20,869 bases of DNA from JBHPHA01 sp042569905 (lineage in GTDB: Bacteria; Patescibacteriota; Minisyncoccia; Moranbacterales; UBA9337): assembly GCA_042569905.1 (NCBI GenBank), contig JBHPHA010000021.1, positions 1-20,869 of the forward strand, read 5' to 3'. Position 1 is the first letter of the stretch, and every line of letters starts with the position of its first letter. The notes beneath the pieces were generated by a model. The model searched no databases. It saw only the letters and a program-made list of their open reading frames with translations, and was not told the origin of the DNA. The translations under genes and the position numbers were made by a program. Positions 14,430-20,557 of the stretch are shown in pieces.

Positions 14430-14597
14430 TTAATTAGACATTTGAATCATATAGTAAATACATCCTAAAAAAGATGCAGCAAAGGCCACTAATGTACTTA
14501 TTACAATTAACCTTCCAACACTCCTATCCAGGGTAAGTCCAAATACTCCAGAAAGTACAGCAACGACAACACATAAGCCCATCCATGTATTCATCAT
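14430..14597 (-). CDS. 55-residue two-pass membrane protein
   Basis: The product has two hydrophobic segments, about residues 5-22 (GLCVVVAVLSGVFGLTL) and 29-51 (RLIVISTLVAFAASFLGCIYY), joined by a short DRSVGR turn. The ATGATG start follows AGGGGGTGAG at ideal spacing, and the gene begins one base after the stop of the zinc-ribbon gene, so the pair is translationally coupled. Function is unknown. Hairpin topology and size resemble small membrane regulators or holin-like peptides, without motif support for either. Confidence 0.8.
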   Translation of the reverse strand: MMNTWMGLCVVVAVLSGVFGLTLDRSVGRLIVISTLVAFAASFLGCIYYMIQMSN

Positions 14598-14598
14598 C

Positions 14599-14871
14599 TC
14601 ACCCCCTTAAAGATTTCCCACACCGTGAGCAAAATTTAGCGTTCTTATACACTGCCCTGCTTATAGCACAGCACGAGTTCCCATCCGCAATATACTCCAG
14701 ACAACACTCACCCACAAAAGGAACATGTCCTTTTTTAGTATCAGCAGCAAAACTCACTTCGACACCATTAGCATCACGCACAATAATCCTGGCAAAATCT
14801 TCACTAAAAACAAACCCCTCACCAATCTTTCCAAAAGATTTATGATGAATTTCAACTTTTTTCGCTACCAT
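14599..14871 (-). CDS. Small zinc-ribbon protein
   Basis: The 90-residue product has six cysteines: CC at 56-57, CC at 67-68 and CSRC at 81-84 within KFCSRCGKSL, a typical half zinc ribbon. The N-terminal 50 residues look beta-rich (VEIHHKSFG, ARIIVRDANGVEVSF). It may bind zinc and a nucleic acid or protein partner; the partner is unknown. A longer frame from TTG 14886 was rejected because it contains the AAGGAG site. ATG at 14871 is at six bases; ATG at 14874 is also possible. Own promoter; coupled to the 55-residue membrane protein downstream. Confidence 0.75.
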   Translation of the reverse strand: MVAKKVEIHHKSFGKIGEGFVFSEDFARIIVRDANGVEVSFAADTKKGHVPFVGECCLEYIADGNSCCAISRAVYKNAKFCSRCGKSLRG

Positions 14872-14957
14872 CATACTCTCCTTCAAAATAAATGAATTTT
14901 AAAAAACCACTAATCACCACTTCAAGTAATCATTTTCATTACTTTAACTGATTTAAC

Positions 14958-14986
14958 ACACTACCAAAATTAAAGCTCTTTGTCAA
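14958..14986 (-). promoter_or_regulatory. Promoter of the zinc-ribbon operon
   Basis: On the minus strand TTGACA, 17 bases, TAGTGT (weak -10). The -35 lies within ten bases of the RelA/SpoT stop; no terminator separates them. Confidence 0.6.
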
Positions 14987-14994
14987 TAGAAAAC

Positions 14995-15981
14995 TTACTT
15001 TTTCGAACCATTTTCATCTATTTCACCCTCCAACACAGCACTAAGACCATTTGCAATCGCGTCCAGATCAACAAATCCACAATCCATATCAATATTATCA
15101 CTCATCAAGACCTTGAATTCCCCCTTCAAATCGTTAATCTCATCGATAATTTCATTTTTCTTTTCATTGGAAACGTTCAACTTGTTAATCTTTTTCTCTA
15201 AATCCTTAATCTTTTTCTCATAATCTTTCAACTTTCCATCCTTCTCCTCTTTTTCCTTCTTATCATTTATTAAATTCTCCTTTAGATTAACTACATATGA
15301 ACCCATCTCATCAGCACTTCCAGCTAGGTTGTTGAAAATTTTCAAAAACCTGTTTACTAGCTCATCATCCGTATAATTTGGATATCTCACCTTGTGATCT
15401 ATCTCGCTCCAGGCTTCCTCAAAAATAGTCCGGACTTGAATCTCTGAAATATACATATCTTTGTCTGGACTTGATTCAATTAGAAAATGAACCGAGCGAT
15501 AACTTTCTTTGTGCTCATCCTTTTTGTATTTTCCGCTTTCAATTGCCTTGGAATAGTAACTCACATTATCCCCTTTCCTCATCTTTATACTTGGAGTTTC
15601 GTGAAGCTCCCAGTTATTAAGAATAAAATTACCAATGCTTTCCCATTCTTTCTTAAGCAAATGAAGAGCTCTGATTCCAATCAAATCAGTAACTTTCTTT
15701 TTATAGTTATTTAATGTGACATTTTTTCTTTGCGGGTTCTTAATTTTTTTTCTAATAATTTTTGCAATCAAATCGTCTGTCCCTTTAACTCTGTACCTCG
15801 CATAACAAACATTTTCAACTTTCTGCAAATTCTCAACAACATACTTTGCTATTGGGTCTAGCTTTTTCTTGTATTCTTCATAATCAGCCCTAATTGCCAT
15901 CAATTCAGACCATTTTATTTTTGTTTTTTCAAAATCCTTCTCAGTTATATTATATTTTATAAAAAAATCTTTTTTATTCAT
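14995..15981 (-). CDS. Single-domain RelA/SpoT (p)ppGpp synthetase-like protein
   Basis: The 328-residue product has one RelA/SpoT nucleotidyltransferase domain (about 35-215) and no HD hydrolase, TGS or ACT. Visible motifs: RYRVKGTDDLIAKIIRK (nucleotide grip), VTDLIGIRALHLL with the Mg2+ Asp99, HKESYRSVHFLI and SEIQVRTIFEEAWSEIDHKVRYP with Glu180. Catalytic residues are therefore present. Residues 230-290 form a charged coiled coil (KEKEEKDGKLKDYEKKIKDL), followed by an acidic tail. It may make ppGpp or a related alarmone, or act as a toxin of the toxSAS type; sequence alone cannot decide. The ATG at 15981 is preferred to a TTG six codons upstream. No Shine-Dalgarno. Divergent from the secreted protein at 16185. 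Confidence 0.85.
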   Translation of the reverse strand: MNKKDFFIKYNITEKDFEKTKIKWSELMAIRADYEEYKKKLDPIAKYVVENLQKVENVCYARYRVKGTDDLIAKIIRKKIKNPQRKNVTLNNYKKKVTDLIGIRALHLLKKEWESIGNFILNNWELHETPSIKMRKGDNVSYYSKAIESGKYKKDEHKESYRSVHFLIESSPDKDMYISEIQVRTIFEEAWSEIDHKVRYPNYTDDELVNRFLKIFNNLAGSADEMGSYVVNLKENLINDKKEKEEKDGKLKDYEKKIKDLEKKINKLNVSNEKKNEIIDEINDLKGEFKVLMSDNIDMDCGFVDLDAIANGLSAVLEGEIDENGSKK

Positions 15982-16062
15982 TTTTATTTTTGTATACAAA
16001 TTACAAATGAATACGAATTTACAAATCTACAAATTCAATTCATCATCAACTTCGCATTCTAC

Positions 16063-16079
16063 AGTGATATTATATCACT
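16063..16079. promoter_or_regulatory. 17-bp perfect palindrome over the RelA/SpoT -10 box (candidate operator)
   Basis: AGTGATATTATATCACT has perfect 8-bp arms around one central T. On the minus strand it contains TATAAT (16069-16074), with TTTACG (16092-16097) 17 bases upstream as a possible -35. A dimeric repressor bound here would block the RelA/SpoT promoter. Confidence 0.6.
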
Positions 16080-16106
16080 AAATCACACTTTCGTAAATCA
16101 AACCCA

Positions 16107-16135
16107 TTGACACAATACTCAAAATACTCTATGCT
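16107..16135 (+). promoter_or_regulatory. Promoter of 16185-16745
   Basis: TTGACA, 17 bases, TATGCT on the plus strand, ten bases from the divergent RelA/SpoT -35. The TTG of this -35 also opens the reading frame, which shows that frame-open start is not real. Confidence 0.75.
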
Positions 16136-16184
16136 CCAATATCAGCAATTTAACAACAACTCATCAACTCAAAAGGAGGCAAAA

Positions 16185-16745
16185 GTGAAACTTTTTTTAT
16201 TAATGCTAGTAGTGATAATGTTGGTAGTTCTTCAAAGCTCTGAAAGCAAGGCTCAAGGTCAACCACACTACTATCATTCAGACGCTGAGTTAGCAGCAAA
16301 AGTGAAAAAATACCACAAAGCTCAAGCTGTCCGTAATGCGGAGAGACAAAAACAATCTATGAAAGAACGGGTACAGGAACTTATTGTCAAACAGCATCAA
16401 GAAGAGCGAGAAAAAGAACAGCTTCGGAAAGAAGGCTGGAATATAAAAGATTTCTGGCCAATCTCAATAGAAAAATGGGAAGAACAAACTGGAGAAAAAG
16501 CCGGATCACATCAGCAGCTACATCTAGTCATCGAGGATGATGAATGTGTTGATAAATTCGCTATGCGAATGATAAGACTTCCCGAAATTATTGCAATAAT
16601 CGAATTTAAAAAAACCATTCGAGAAAATGCGAAAGCAACCAATGAAATTTGCTCTGGCCTAGTGATTTTTCAAGAAAAAACATCTTGGCCATTTACACCA
16701 ATAACGAATCCGGAAGCTTCCGAATTCGAACTGCTTCCACAATAA
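16185..16745 (+). CDS. Secreted coiled-coil orphan protein
   Basis: From GTG 16185 the 186-residue product has a clear signal peptide: MKLFLL, hydrophobic to about residue 17 (VVIMLVVLQ), then SSESKA before QGQ, a likely AxA-type cleavage site. The mature part starts with a His/Lys-rich amphipathic section (ELAAKVKKYHKAQ to KEQLRKEG, about 35-80) likely to form a coiled coil, then an alpha/beta domain with WPISIEKWEEQTG and a Cys pair (DECVDKF, NEICSG) that could form a disulfide outside the cell. AAGGAGG lies five bases before GTG. A TTG-initiated longer frame starts inside the -35 box and is rejected. Divergent from RelA/SpoT; function unknown. Confidence 0.8.
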   Translation: MKLFLLMLVVIMLVVLQSSESKAQGQPHYYHSDAELAAKVKKYHKAQAVRNAERQKQSMKERVQELIVKQHQEEREKEQLRKEGWNIKDFWPISIEKWEEQTGEKAGSHQQLHLVIEDDECVDKFAMRMIRLPEIIAIIEFKKTIRENAKATNEICSGLVIFQEKTSWPFTPITNPEASEFELLPQ

Positions 16746-16765
16746 GTAATATTGATCAATCAAAA

Positions 16766-16795
16766 ACCACAAGGACAATTCCCTGTGGTTTTTTT
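16766..16795 (+). terminator. Terminator of 16185-16745
   Basis: ACCACAAGG / CCCTGTGGT hairpin followed by TTTTTTT. Confidence 0.9.
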
Positions 16796-16821
16796 AATTT
16801 TCTTATTTTAATATAAAAAAA

Positions 16822-16845
16822 CACTTTCGACATTTTTCGAAAGTG
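16822..16845 (-). terminator. Second minus-strand terminator, without an obvious gene
   Basis: CACTTTCGA-6 nt-TCGAAAGTG is a perfect 9-bp stem with a T-run on the minus strand. It lies 90 bases past the terminator at 16937-16966. The stretch between (16846-16936) holds only a 19-codon hydrophobic ORF (16860-16919) without a Shine-Dalgarno. Confidence 0.75.
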
Positions 16846-16936
16846 CTTAACTTAAATATTCATATTATATTCATAAAAACACTCATTTTCAAGACAAAAA
16901 CCACCTTCACCATCCACATCACTATCAAAATAAAAA

Positions 16937-16966
16937 AGCCTCAGCACACATTCGTGTTCCGAGGCT
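16937..16966 (-). terminator. Terminator of 16990-17376
   Basis: AGCCTC / GAGGCT outer stem with an inner CAC/GTG, followed on the minus strand by TTTTTTATTTT. Confidence 0.85.
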
Positions 16967-16989
16967 CAAGCAAAAAAATTTCCTTAAGG

Positions 16990-17376
16990 TTAAACTTTAT
17001 AACCAGAAAATGATTTAATAGCCATACATGCTAATTCGTACATTTTATTATAACCAATGTCAAATTGACCGCCAAACTTTTCGGCCAGGGATCTCTTAGA
17101 GGTGCTAGGAGTATCCCGCAGCACTCTCTTCATCCTTTTCACTATTTCAGAGGTGTGCACACCTTCCATGCTCACATCCTCCTTCTCAAGAGCAATTTCA
17201 AGGACGCTACTCTTAGTAGCGGACGATAGCTCAGAAAAATACTCAGAAACCCTCAGATCCTCGAGATCCTCATAGGTCAAAACATTATCTATGTCGTCGT
17301 CTTTGACGATGTCATAGATGATGGATCTGGCAAGAACCTCAAACTCTTCTTTCAAATTTCTATCAATGTCCTTCAC
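16990..17376 (-). CDS. Orphan helical protein
   Basis: The 128-residue product is acidic and predicted mostly helical (EEFEVLARSIIYDIV, YEDLEDLRVSEYFSEL, VKRMKRVLRDTPSTSKRSLAEKFG). I recognise no family; there is no signal or membrane segment. The C-terminal third (DTPSTSKRSLAEKFGGQFDIGYNKMYELACMAI) could be a small winged or three-helix domain, which is only a guess. The start codon is GTG at 17376, after AAAGGAG; an overlapping ATG in another frame stops at once. Private promoter and terminator. Confidence 0.7.
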   Translation of the reverse strand: MKDIDRNLKEEFEVLARSIIYDIVKDDDIDNVLTYEDLEDLRVSEYFSELSSATKSSVLEIALEKEDVSMEGVHTSEIVKRMKRVLRDTPSTSKRSLAEKFGGQFDIGYNKMYELACMAIKSFSGYKV

Positions 17377-17430
17377 ATTTACTCCTTTTTATGATTTATC
17401 AATTTATTTGCAAAACAACCTTGATTCTGT

Positions 17431-17459
17431 ATTTTATCATATATCGGCTACTTTGTCAA
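17431..17459 (-). promoter_or_regulatory. Promoter of 16990-17376
   Basis: On the minus strand TTGACA, 17 bases, TAAAAT (5/6). Upstream, 17460-17545 shows no gene. Confidence 0.85.
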
Positions 17460-17551
17460 TAGCCACGTGTAATATGCACAGACGTATGGCGGTTTTTTAA
17501 TTTTTCCATCACTGTGAGTAGCAATCAAGGTATCTTAAGTAAAAACAAAAA

Positions 17552-17580
17552 ATCTCAACACACATTTAGCGTATTGAGAT
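17552..17580 (-). terminator. Terminator of 17611-18021
   Basis: ATCTCAA-15 nt-TTGAGAT stem followed on the minus strand by TTTTTTG. Confidence 0.8.
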
Positions 17581-17610
17581 TAAAATTCTTGATATCTTAA
17601 TAAAAAAACA

Positions 17611-18021
17611 TCATTGGACATTTATTTTCTTCATGTCTTTATCCTGAGTAAAGGAGACGTGATATACTGATGCTCCCCCCGCATCAAAAGAAGCTGCCAA
17701 AACATATCCATCAGGTGGCTCGGCAAACAAGGCATCCTTGATACGAGGAACAACTTCTGCAATATGCTCACGCAAATCAATCGAAACACTTCCTCGCGCA
17801 ACTGGTTTCTCTCCTCGATCACGATATTGCTGCCAGTTCTGGCCAGGCATCAAAAAGTCCACCAATTCAGTCCACGCAGGATCATCAACATGAATACAGA
17901 CAACCAAGAAATCACTTGGATTCATATTTTTATCAAAAACCGCCCTATGAGCCATTTGCTCCAGCCTCTCCTTGTTCAGCAAGAATAAATCATGCCTAAT
18001 ACTCATTCTGGTAGTATCCAT
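17611..18021 (-). CDS. Orphan alpha/beta protein of distinct composition
   Basis: The 136-residue soluble protein is not recognised. It has a strand-like DFLVVCIHVDDPAW, then LMPGQNWQQYRDRGEKPVARGSV, and DGYVLAASFDAGGASVYHV near the end. It is richer in Ala, Arg, Pro and Gly and visibly richer in G+C codons than its neighbours, which suggests transfer from another background. GGGGGTGAG before the ATG resembles the site of the 55-residue membrane protein at 14597. It has its own terminator; the promoter at 18092-18120 is weak. Confidence 0.75.
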   Translation of the reverse strand: MDTTRMSIRHDLFLLNKERLEQMAHRAVFDKNMNPSDFLVVCIHVDDPAWTELVDFLMPGQNWQQYRDRGEKPVARGSVSIDLREHIAEVVPRIKDALFAEPPDGYVLAASFDAGGASVYHVSFTQDKDMKKINVQ

Positions 18022-18091
18022 TACTCACCCCCATCAAGTCAAAATTAACATAAAACAAAGAACTCTTTTTTTATCATTCATATACCGCTTA

Positions 18092-18120
18092 AGCTTAATA
18101 CCTAGCTACAAGAAAGTCAA
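18092..18120 (-). promoter_or_regulatory. Possible promoter of 17611-18021
   Basis: On the minus strand TTGACT, 17 bases, TAAGCT. The -35 is clear and the -10 poor. Confidence 0.45.
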
Positions 18121-18158
18121 TCACAAAAGAGAAATCGCTGTTTTTGCAAAATAAAAAA

Positions 18159-18189
18159 GCAGAAATGAATGATTAAAATTCAAATCTGC
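18159..18189 (-). terminator. Minus-strand terminator past the 18190-18445 gap
   Basis: GCAGA..GAAT / ATTC..TCTGC hairpin followed by TTTTTT on the minus strand. It lies about 260 bases past the stop of the 18446 gene, so the gap between is probably transcribed. Confidence 0.7.
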
Positions 18190-18445
18190 CTATAACACTC
18201 CTATACTATGATTTCATTTCCCTTATTCTGGAGAATAGGGATGAGGGTTTAAGAATCTGTAATTCCTAAATCTACTTCCATTAATAGCATCCACGAGAAA
18301 GCACAACGAACGCGCTAACGATGGCATCAATCAAATTGCGTAAAAATTGTCCAGACTTAATCCGTAAATTACCGTTTTGTTTCTCCTTCCTGAAAATCTC
18401 ACGATTGTTGCAACATCTATCAAGGACGTCTTCACTGTCAACTTT
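18190..18445 (-). other. Transcribed gap with remnant homologous to 20268-20317
   Basis: No convincing gene. On the minus strand, 18383-18434 aligns by eye with the leader before the 20237 gene (about 74% over 50 bases, ending in an AAGGAG-like site), but no start codon follows here. In the matching frame both translate to a TVK...L...AT(I/V)VRF pattern. A 34-codon ORF follows without a ribosome site. Likely a decayed gene or leader. Confidence 0.4.
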
Positions 18446-18931
18446 TTACTTAAAAAAGCCTAGCTTAAACATACGCCTCCCTTCCCCTAAAGACTTAATA
18501 CTTCCAATTGGTCCATAAGTAACAAGTGCTTCTTCAAAAGGAAAGCTCCATTCACTAATTTGATATTCTTTTTCACCGATATATTCTTTCAATATAATCA
18601 GTTTTCCGTTAGAAGGAAGCCTGGTATTCCAAATATCCTCTTCAGACTTTTTAAAATATTTTACCAAAAATGCAACAAATTCCTCCAGAGAAAGAACCTC
18701 CTCCCAAGGAACCACCGAACAATCCAATCCAATCACCTCGAGGAGTTGATTCCTATTCTCATCACTAAGGGGCGCAAGATTGCTCAATTTTTCAATATTA
18801 ATACTACCACTTACTTTCCATTTACCAGGAAAGCTAGTTAATATTTCGACCAACTCCTCTCTCACTGCTTGGGACCACGTCCCACATTTGGTATTAGGGC
18901 TTTCCAATAGCGTATTGAGCTTATCAAACAT
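18446..18931 (-). CDS. Orphan soluble protein
   Basis: The 161-residue product is not recognised. It has a helical N-terminal half (WSQAVREELVEILTSFPGKW, then SLEEFVAFLVKYFKKSEEDIW) and a beta-rich C-terminal half (LIILKEYIGEKEYQISEWSF, GEGRRMFKLGFF). A 13-codon longer form from ATG 18970 lacks a ribosome site; TAGGAG lies about ten bases before ATG 18931, so that start is used. There is no terminator directly after the stop; transcription probably runs to 18159. Divergent from 19142, with face-to-face promoters in between. Confidence 0.75.
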   Translation of the reverse strand: MFDKLNTLLESPNTKCGTWSQAVREELVEILTSFPGKWKVSGSINIEKLSNLAPLSDENRNQLLEVIGLDCSVVPWEEVLSLEEFVAFLVKYFKKSEEDIWNTRLPSNGKLIILKEYIGEKEYQISEWSFPFEEALVTYGPIGSIKSLGEGRRMFKLGFFK

Positions 18932-19001
18932 TATATCAAATCTCCTATGTTTATTGATAAATAAAATCATTTACTATTAATGAACTACCTTAACGACTAA
19001 T

Positions 19002-19028
19002 ATTATCACACTTCTCCAAAAATGTCAA
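19002..19028 (-). promoter_or_regulatory. Promoter of 18446-18931
   Basis: On the minus strand TTGACA, then TGTGATAAT: GATAAT at 15 bases with an extended TG. TAATAT at 17 bases is the alternative. Confidence 0.65.
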
Positions 19029-19053
19029 GTAATAAATGTGCACGCAAAAGCGC

Positions 19054-19082
19054 TTGACTTTTATCCAAAGATATGATATATT
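19054..19082 (+). promoter_or_regulatory. Promoter of 19142-19609
   Basis: TTGACT, 17 bases, TATATT on the plus strand; divergent from the 19002-19028 promoter with only 25 bases between the -35 boxes. Confidence 0.8.
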
Positions 19083-19141
19083 AAATAGTTGTTCTTACAA
19101 TCACTGATCAAATCACATTAACAAACAAGGAGAGCCAGGTA

Positions 19142-19609
19142 ATGAACTCTAAAAAAGTAAACGTCCCTATGTCTTGCACCGTAACTGCAAAAAATACAAG
19201 GATTGAGATAGACACACTTGAACCAGGTCATTTAGATATTATTGAGGCTAATCATCCCTGGAACGCAACGTGCTGGGACGCAAAGATTGATCACCCCAAA
19301 ATCGAGAGAGTCATCCTAATCAAAAATGGACTCAATGGTCTAATCTGTGGGATATTAGCAATGATCTCACCTACTGCCTCCAGAGAAGAATTAGAATGTA
19401 TCCGAATGAATATCGGGGCAAGCATCATGATATTAAATATATCGGGAGATATATTAACTTTCAATAACCTTTATTCCGACGACGACAGACGCATCGCCAA
19501 TAAACTAGATGAGGGGCTCTGTATGCACGTAAGAATAAAAAAAGTTTCCATTGATATTGAAAATGCTTCATTACATGCGAAAATCCAATCAACCAGCTAC
19601 ACCGAATAG
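19142..19609 (+). CDS. Orphan soluble protein
   Basis: The 155-residue product is not recognised. It is rich in beta-type segments (CTVTAKNTRIEIDTLEPG, GASIMILNISGDILTFNNLY, MHVRIKKVSIDIENASLHA) with one hydrophobic stretch (GLICGILAMIS, about 73-83) that is short for a membrane span. Two neighbouring tryptophan/cysteine residues occur in HPWNATCWD. AAGGAG lies ten bases before ATG. It has its own promoter and a strong terminator and, with 16185, is one of two plus-strand genes in the accessory run. Confidence 0.75.
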   Translation: MNSKKVNVPMSCTVTAKNTRIEIDTLEPGHLDIIEANHPWNATCWDAKIDHPKIERVILIKNGLNGLICGILAMISPTASREELECIRMNIGASIMILNISGDILTFNNLYSDDDRRIANKLDEGLCMHVRIKKVSIDIENASLHAKIQSTSYTE

Positions 19610-19616
19610 CTTTCAG

Positions 19617-19667
19617 CCTGATTGCAATTACAAGTAATATCTTGTACTAACAATCAGGTTTTTTTAT
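19617..19667 (+). terminator. Terminator of 19142-19609
   Basis: CCTGATTG / CAATCAGG outer stem with an inner ACAAG / CTTGT stem, followed by TTTTTTT. Confidence 0.9.
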
Positions 19668-19698
19668 TTTCCAAGGATTCAATTACGCAAATCAATAT

Positions 19699-19788
19699 TA
19701 CATGTACGTAGCTGTGTTAGGTTGGCTTTACTGATAGGTTTTTGATGGGTCTATTTTTTTGTTCTGTTATTTTCAGAAAATAAAAAGG
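19699..19788. repeat. Diverged ~95-bp repeat, copy A
   Basis: Aligns by eye with 20721-20818. Shared blocks on the plus strand include TTGGCTTT, TGAT(A/G)GGTTTTTGA and a run of T-rich blocks in the same order and spacing. No terminal inverted repeats seen. It lies just past the terminator of the 19827 gene. Confidence 0.7.
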
Positions 19789-19816
19789 ACTGTTTCAATT
19801 TATGAAATAGTCCTTT
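19784..19816 (-). terminator. Terminator of 19827-20237
   Basis: AAAGGACT-GTTTCA / TGAAAT-AGTCCTTT hairpin, followed by T-rich sequence on the minus strand. Confidence 0.85.
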
Positions 19817-19826
19817 AAAAAAATTC

Positions 19827-20237
19827 TCAAGAAGATGCTGCCATCTCAATCACCTGATCATATAACCTATATCCACCACAGCCTATTTCAATCAATTCCA
19901 CACCAAGCTTGCGAGCAAAAATCTTTTTCTTGTTCCAATCACAATCACAGGCAACCATAAAAACTTCCTTACCAAGTGATTTCAAATCATCTATCAAGCA
20001 GCGACCGGGCTCGTACATATTTGCAAATCCAACATAGACATAAACCTTATCAATGCTCTGCAGGTCTTCTAAAAAACCCTGCATATCCTCATCCGCTTTG
20101 TCAATAGCAACATTCAAGATACGCGTATACTTACTCCGCCCATGATAGTCAACATACATAATTGCCTCATCTGTTTCGTGACGTCCAGATTCAAACCCTC
20201 TGATTTCATTGTAAGTCACAACCAAAACCTTAGTCAT
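19827..20237 (-). CDS. Orphan Rossmann-like alpha/beta protein
   Basis: The 136-residue product starts with TKVLVVTYNEI, a typical first strand, then alternates helix and strand: DKVYVYVGFANMYEPG, CLIDDLKSLGKEVFMVACDCDW, ARKLGVELIEIGCGG. The layout suggests a small Rossmann or flavodoxin-like fold, with Cys-rich turns (CDCDW, GCGG); I see no nucleotide-binding P-loop. The family is not recognised. GAGGAGG lies eight bases before ATG. It is last in a minus-strand unit after the 62-residue membrane protein and a possible 23-residue peptide. Confidence 0.75.
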   Translation of the reverse strand: MTKVLVVTYNEIRGFESGRHETDEAIMYVDYHGRSKYTRILNVAIDKADEDMQGFLEDLQSIDKVYVYVGFANMYEPGRCLIDDLKSLGKEVFMVACDCDWNKKKIFARKLGVELIEIGCGGYRLYDQVIEMAASS

Positions 20238-20255
20238 CTCAATTCCTCCTCTTTT

Positions 20256-20327
20256 TTAAAATCTTACGACTGTAGCAATGTATGCCAAAAACATCTTCAC
20301 TGTCCACATAAACATCACTATTTGCAT
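20256..20327 (-). CDS. Possible 23-residue hydrophobic peptide
   Basis: A short ORF starting MQIVMFMW and ending ATVVRF, hydrophobic with only Lys11 and Arg22 charged. AAGGAAG lies four bases before ATG (tight spacing). It ends 18 bases before the 20237 gene. It could be a leader or small membrane peptide, or coincidental; the related bases at 18383-18434 keep part of the frame. Confidence 0.35.
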   Translation of the reverse strand: MQIVMFMWTVKMFLAYIATVVRF

Positions 20328-20368
20328 TACTCTTCCTTTTTCTCTGGATGGAAGAGCTGTTAAAAACC

Positions 20369-20557
20369 CTACCAAGTCATTCTCTCCGCCTGAAATCCAA
20401 CAAAAATATCATATGGACCAAAGCAAATTACATATAATGTTTTTAGAAAATATAGTGGCGCAATTGCTACCACAAGACCCAGAACAGTTGCACGAGTCTT
20501 GTTTTCCATGGCCTTTTCCATGAACACAGTAATTTTTTCCAAACAATTAACTATCAT
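20369..20557 (-). CDS. Small single-pass membrane protein
   Basis: The 62-residue product has a short amphipathic N-terminus (MIVNCLEKITVFMEKAMENKTR) and one long hydrophobic segment at about 23-47 (ATVLGLVVAIAPLYFLKTLY). GGAGGG lies eight bases before ATG, supporting a real gene. I recognise no family. It heads the minus-strand unit leading to the Rossmann-like gene and is flanked, together with it, by the A/B repeats. Confidence 0.65.
   Translation of the reverse strand: MIVNCLEKITVFMEKAMENKTRATVLGLVVAIAPLYFLKTLYVICFGPYDIFVGFQAERMTW

Noticed and set aside
16107..16184. 26-codon N-terminal extension of the secreted protein from a TTG
   Set aside because: The TTG is part of the -35 box TTGACA; the -10 lies inside the extension, and the GTG at 16185 has a strong SD and begins a signal peptide.
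18218..18241. Hairpin CCCTTATTC / GAATAGGG as a terminator
   Set aside because: It has a bulge and no T-run on either strand; the hairpin at 18159-18189 is a better end.
18932..18970. ATG at 18970 as start of the 18446 gene
   Set aside because: No ribosome site; the downstream ATG at 18931 has TAGGAG at good spacing.
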